A stretch of 64,000 nucleotides of DNA from Actinoallomurus spadix (GTDB lineage: Bacteria > Actinomycetota > Actinomycetes > Streptosporangiales > Streptosporangiaceae), in assembly GCF_024055725.1 (NCBI RefSeq), contig NZ_JAMXMX010000010.1, positions 1 to 64,000 on the forward strand. The letters run 5' to 3'. A program made the position numbers and the translations under genes. Shown here piece by piece: positions 61,545-64,000 of this stretch. Numbering within the stretch: position 1 is the stretch's first letter; each line of letters starts with the position of its first letter. The notes beneath the pieces are model-generated. The model was not told where the DNA came from and did not search any database. It saw nothing but the letters and a program-made list of their open reading frames with translations.

Positions 61545-61796
61545 GTGATCAGCGATGAGCGTCAGCTGGACGGAGCTCGCAAGCGCGCACGTTTCATCAC
61601 AGGCGACAACGGCAATCCGACTCCGCCCGGCCCGCAGGACCGACAGCGGCCGAGGGAACCGAAGCCATGGTGGACGTACGCGAAGCTCAAGCGGCTGGCC
61701 GTACAACACCCCTATCAGTTCCGGACGCTCCTTCGCAGGTCACCGGAGCTGAGGGAACTCTGGCTTCGCCATGGCAGGAAGCTCCCGGGATCCTGA
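61545..61796 (+). CDS. Small basic hypothetical protein
   Basis: An 83-residue, Arg/Pro-rich protein (ARKRARFITGDNGN, then WWTYAKLKRLAVQHPYQF). GTG 61545 is chosen because a TATCAT box ends 6 nt upstream, predicting a leaderless transcript. I do not recognise a family. Confidence 0.5.
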   Translation: MISDERQLDGARKRARFITGDNGNPTPPGPQDRQRPREPKPWWTYAKLKRLAVQHPYQFRTLLRRSPELRELWLRHGRKLPGS

Positions 61797-62055
61797 CCCC
61801 ACGCGTCCTTCCGCGAGACTCCGCCGGTGTCAGCCGAACTCACCACGGATCGCCGCACGATGTTGGGGCCGTCCCGCCGAGAGGTCGGCTACGTTCGGGT
61901 GGCGTCGAATGCCGCAGAACGGGCATCAACGACAGCGGTCGCCTCCTTGATCCACTCTGGTTCCGGCGAAGGCGCCACCACACCGTCATATCTCTTAGAT
62001 CCGTGCCGTACGGTGCATGGGGAGACCGAACCATAGATAGGAGGCGGAACCGGCG

Positions 62056-62652
62056 ATGCCGAACGCTGAGTGCGCGCGGTGCGGCCACACCAACCCGGAC
62101 GGTGCCCGCTTCTGCTCGAGTTGTGGCACCCCGCTCACCGGGGAGGCCCCGCCGTTCGCGAGCGAACCGGGCGCCTCAACGTCCACCATGTCGCTGAGCG
62201 CGATCCAGGCGGCCGTCGAGGCGGAACAGGACGAGGGGCCGCCGATCGATCACGGAGGGGCTGAGGCGCTTCCGCCCGGCACGGCGCTCCTCCTCGTCAA
62301 GGGAGGACCCAACGCCGGCAGCAGGTTCCTCCTCGACCGCGACACCACGACCGCGGGCCGCCATCCGCAGAGCGACATCTTCCTCGACGACGTCACCGTG
62401 TCCCGCAAGCACGTCGAGTTCTTCCGGCGCGACGGCCGGTTCTCGATCCGTGACGCGGGCAGCCTCAACGGCACCTACGTCAACCGTGAGCGGGTCGACG
62501 AGACGGTGCTGTCCAGTGGCGACGAGGTCCAGATCGGCAAATTCCGCCTGGTCTACGTCAGCAACGCTCCCCTGACCGGGGTTCCGGCCGGCGCGGCCGC
62601 GTCGGAGCCTCCTGCCAAGCGGAGCCGGTGGAGTCTCTGGCGGCGCCGCTGA
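62056..62652 (+). CDS. FHA-domain protein with N-terminal zinc ribbon (GarA/OdhI-like)
   Basis: A 198-residue protein. A four-cysteine zinc ribbon (CARCGHTNPDGARFCSSCG) comes first. A Ser/Thr-rich linker follows, holding TSTMS where GarA has its kinase site. The FHA domain (TAGRHPQSDIFLDDVTVS, RKHVEF and NGTYVN) binds phosphothreonine. By family knowledge it would be a switch controlled by a serine/threonine kinase, regulating 2-oxoglutarate metabolism. The missing ETTS-type motif makes the exact role uncertain. Confidence 0.85.
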   Translation: MPNAECARCGHTNPDGARFCSSCGTPLTGEAPPFASEPGASTSTMSLSAIQAAVEAEQDEGPPIDHGGAEALPPGTALLLVKGGPNAGSRFLLDRDTTTAGRHPQSDIFLDDVTVSRKHVEFFRRDGRFSIRDAGSLNGTYVNRERVDETVLSSGDEVQIGKFRLVYVSNAPLTGVPAGAAASEPPAKRSRWSLWRRR

Positions 62653-62758
62653 CCTGTTCAGAGATCGTCGTCAGCGCGGACGCGGCGTTCCGGCCGGCCG
62701 GATCGAGGACGGGATCCGGATCCTCAGCGGGGACGCCGGCCGTACGGAGGTGAGAATC

Positions 62759-63169
62759 TCATGAGAAGTGGAAGACGTTGCCACCTGTTACGAGCATCGC
62801 GACACAGGGGTTGCTGAACCTGTTCGCGTAGGCGACAGGTAGTCCGCGCCAGTACCCGACCGCCGACGCGTCGGCCGGGTCGTAGTCGCCGCCGCAGCCG
62901 CCGCCCCGGAACGGCGGGATACGCGAGATGTCGCCGTTCGCCGCGATCAGGTCCGCGCAGGCCGCGGCGGCGGCGGGATGTGTCCCGCCGGTCGGCTCGC
63001 ACGTGAGCGTCACGGTCCTGGTGCCGATCCGCTGGGACGAGAGGCTCAAGGTGAGCGAGTCCCACGCGACCGAAGCGGCCGGCGCGGGTGGCGCGACCGC
63101 CACCGAGGCCGTGACCGAGCCCGCCGCCAGCGCCATCGCCGTCATCAGCCGAACAGACCGCACCTTCAT
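62759..63169 (-). CDS. Subtilisin-inhibitor-like secreted protein (SSI family)
   Basis: A 136-residue exported protein with a signal peptide (MTAMALAAGSVTASVAVA). The SSI-type core follows: TLTCEPTGGTHPAAAAAC, then GYWRGLPVAYANRFSNPC and a C-terminal VFHFS. The cysteines that form its two disulfides are present (TC, AC, GC and PC). It should inhibit extracellular serine proteases. ATG 63169 follows GGAGG by a short 3 nt gap. Confidence 0.82.
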   Translation of the reverse strand: MKVRSVRLMTAMALAAGSVTASVAVAPPAPAASVAWDSLTLSLSSQRIGTRTVTLTCEPTGGTHPAAAAACADLIAANGDISRIPPFRGGGCGGDYDPADASAVGYWRGLPVAYANRFSNPCVAMLVTGGNVFHFS

Positions 63170-63476
63170 CACCCTCCACCGCGATCGCCCTGATCGAGCA
63201 TCGGCGTGACCCGGAGCCCTCGGGCGAACACCGGCGACGCCGATCCCCTTGAGTGCTCATTCACGCTACTTTCCCTCGTCGGAACCCATCGCGGTTTTCA
63301 TGGGCCGAAGGCGGCCAGGCGGGCTGACCTCGGAGAACGCCCCCATGGCCGTGAAAACACGGGTCCGGCGTGATGGTGTCGCAGGCTCCGTCCGGTCGAG
63401 CTGCGGCCGGAACGAGATCTCGCCGCTATCCGGACCGGCCACGCTGAAGAACGCGGGGTCGGCCACGGAGGGCGCC
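63170..63476. other. Divergent intergenic region
   Basis: About 300 bases between the SSI gene and the lipoprotein gene. No gene, repeat or clear hairpin is visible; the two promoters must lie here. Confidence 0.4.
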
Positions 63477-64000
63477 ATGGGATGGAGACGATGGGCCGCG
63501 CCGGCAGCGGTCGTGTTCCTCTTCCTCGTCGCCGTCGGCTGCGGAGCCGGCGGGCCGCGTCCGGCACCCGGGGCCCATGTCACCGTCGTCCTGCGGGCGG
63601 ACGGCGGCGGGCGGGTCGATCTGTGGGCGAGCGGCGGCATGCGCGCGGACCGCGACCTGCGGGACCTGGGCCGGCGGGTGGCCGCCGCGCTGTTCCGGGG
63701 AAAGGCCCTCGGGCCGACGACCGTACGGCCGGGCACCGCCGTCACGTTCGCCCGTACGGAGGTTCCGCGGGCGTACCGGCCGGGGCCGCGTCCAGGCTTC
63801 GACGTGGCCGGCGAGGGCGCCGGCGCCGTGCTGAAGGCCGCCGGGTACTCCGGTTACACACTGCGGATCCGGCCGCCTCTGGTCCGTACGTCGCTCGGCG
63901 CCCGGACCCATCCGCCCGGCTTCGAGTACACCTGGCGCGTCTCGCCGGGCGACCCGCCGCCGGCCGGCCGGATCGTCCTGCGCCCCCGGCTGCTGCACTG
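63477..64000 (+). CDS. Lipoprotein, partial at the window end
   Basis: A frame starting at ATG 63477 (GGAGG 5 nt upstream) runs open to the last base, giving at least 174 residues. A basic start, hydrophobic core and lipobox (VFLFLVAVGCGAG) predict a lipid-anchored cysteine at about residue 22. The mature part is rich in Arg, Gly and Pro; I do not recognise the domain. Its stop lies beyond the window. Confidence 0.65.
   Translation, partial: MGWRRWAAPAAVVFLFLVAVGCGAGGPRPAPGAHVTVVLRADGGGRVDLWASGGMRADRDLRDLGRRVAAALFRGKALGPTTVRPGTAVTFARTEVPRAYRPGPRPGFDVAGEGAGAVLKAAGYSGYTLRIRPPLVRTSLGARTHPPGFEYTWRVSPGDPPPAGRIVLRPRLLH

Noticed and set aside
1-64000. CRISPR array
   Set aside because: No series of short identical repeats with regular unique spacers was seen; the tandem repeats present code for protein modules.

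Overview
The window comes from a high-GC actinomycete. Third codon positions are strongly GC-biased, several genes look leaderless (a TANNNT -10 box 6-8 nt before the start codon), and there is an SCO2521-2525-type gene block, a subtilisin-inhibitor-like protein, a serine/threonine kinase with WD40 repeats and an FHA protein. I infer something near the Streptosporangiales/Thermomonosporaceae; no rRNA is present to settle this.

Layout. 0-9.9 kb is accessory: a membrane protein tail, an FxLD-type peptide methyltransferase, a Nudix hydrolase beside a truncated TPR regulator, a tight three-gene operon (unknown 618-aa protein, SDR, compact AMP-forming ligase) divergent from an XRE/TPR regulator, an aminoglycoside-phosphotransferase-fold kinase, and a DNA-binding protein whose reading frame lacks a normal start codon. 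10-28.4 kb is a defence island. It holds a complete pPIWI-RE triad (REase, DinG/XPD-like helicase with four cysteines placed like an Fe-S site, and the PIWI/RNase H protein), an upstream RNase HI-fold gene on the same strand, RmuC, a HTH protein that looks like a catalytically degenerate HsdM fused to an HsdS-like tail, and a full type I restriction system (hsdM, hsdS, hsdR). The island ends about 290 bp from the 3' end of a tRNA-Lys gene.

29.3-34.6 kb is more ordinary: an acyl-CoA dehydrogenase, a PspC protein, an MFS transporter, a small metallopeptidase, a metallophosphoesterase and a tRNA-Glu/Asp/Phe cluster. 34.6-37.9 kb is an integration scar. The 3' half of tRNA-Phe is repeated twice downstream, two of the copies are preceded at the same distance by an identical 26-bp block made of paired TGACGGCAAC repeats, and the DNA between holds broken cargo and toxin-antitoxin genes. 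No integrase remains.

38.5-46.1 kb carries an FAD oxidoreductase converging on a six-gene block that includes the SCO2521-SCO2525-type set (MinD-like variant P-loop protein, methyltransferase and three proteins of unknown function). 46.7-50.2 kb is a two-component system beside a decayed MMPL transporter gene. 50.3-55.3 kb has the kinase/WD40 protein, an SDR divergent from a Clp-N protein with two tandem operator-like dyads over a leaderless promoter, and a protein built of 12-residue pentapeptide-like repeats. 55.4-61.4 kb is a group of three secreted modular proteins that share DUF4082 and Ig-like modules. The right end has a small unknown protein, an FHA/zinc-ribbon protein, an SSI-type inhibitor and the start of a lipoprotein.

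The pPIWI-RE triad with its RNase H neighbour is the strongest candidate here for an unusual biological system: a predicted RNA/DNA-hybrid-directed defence module.
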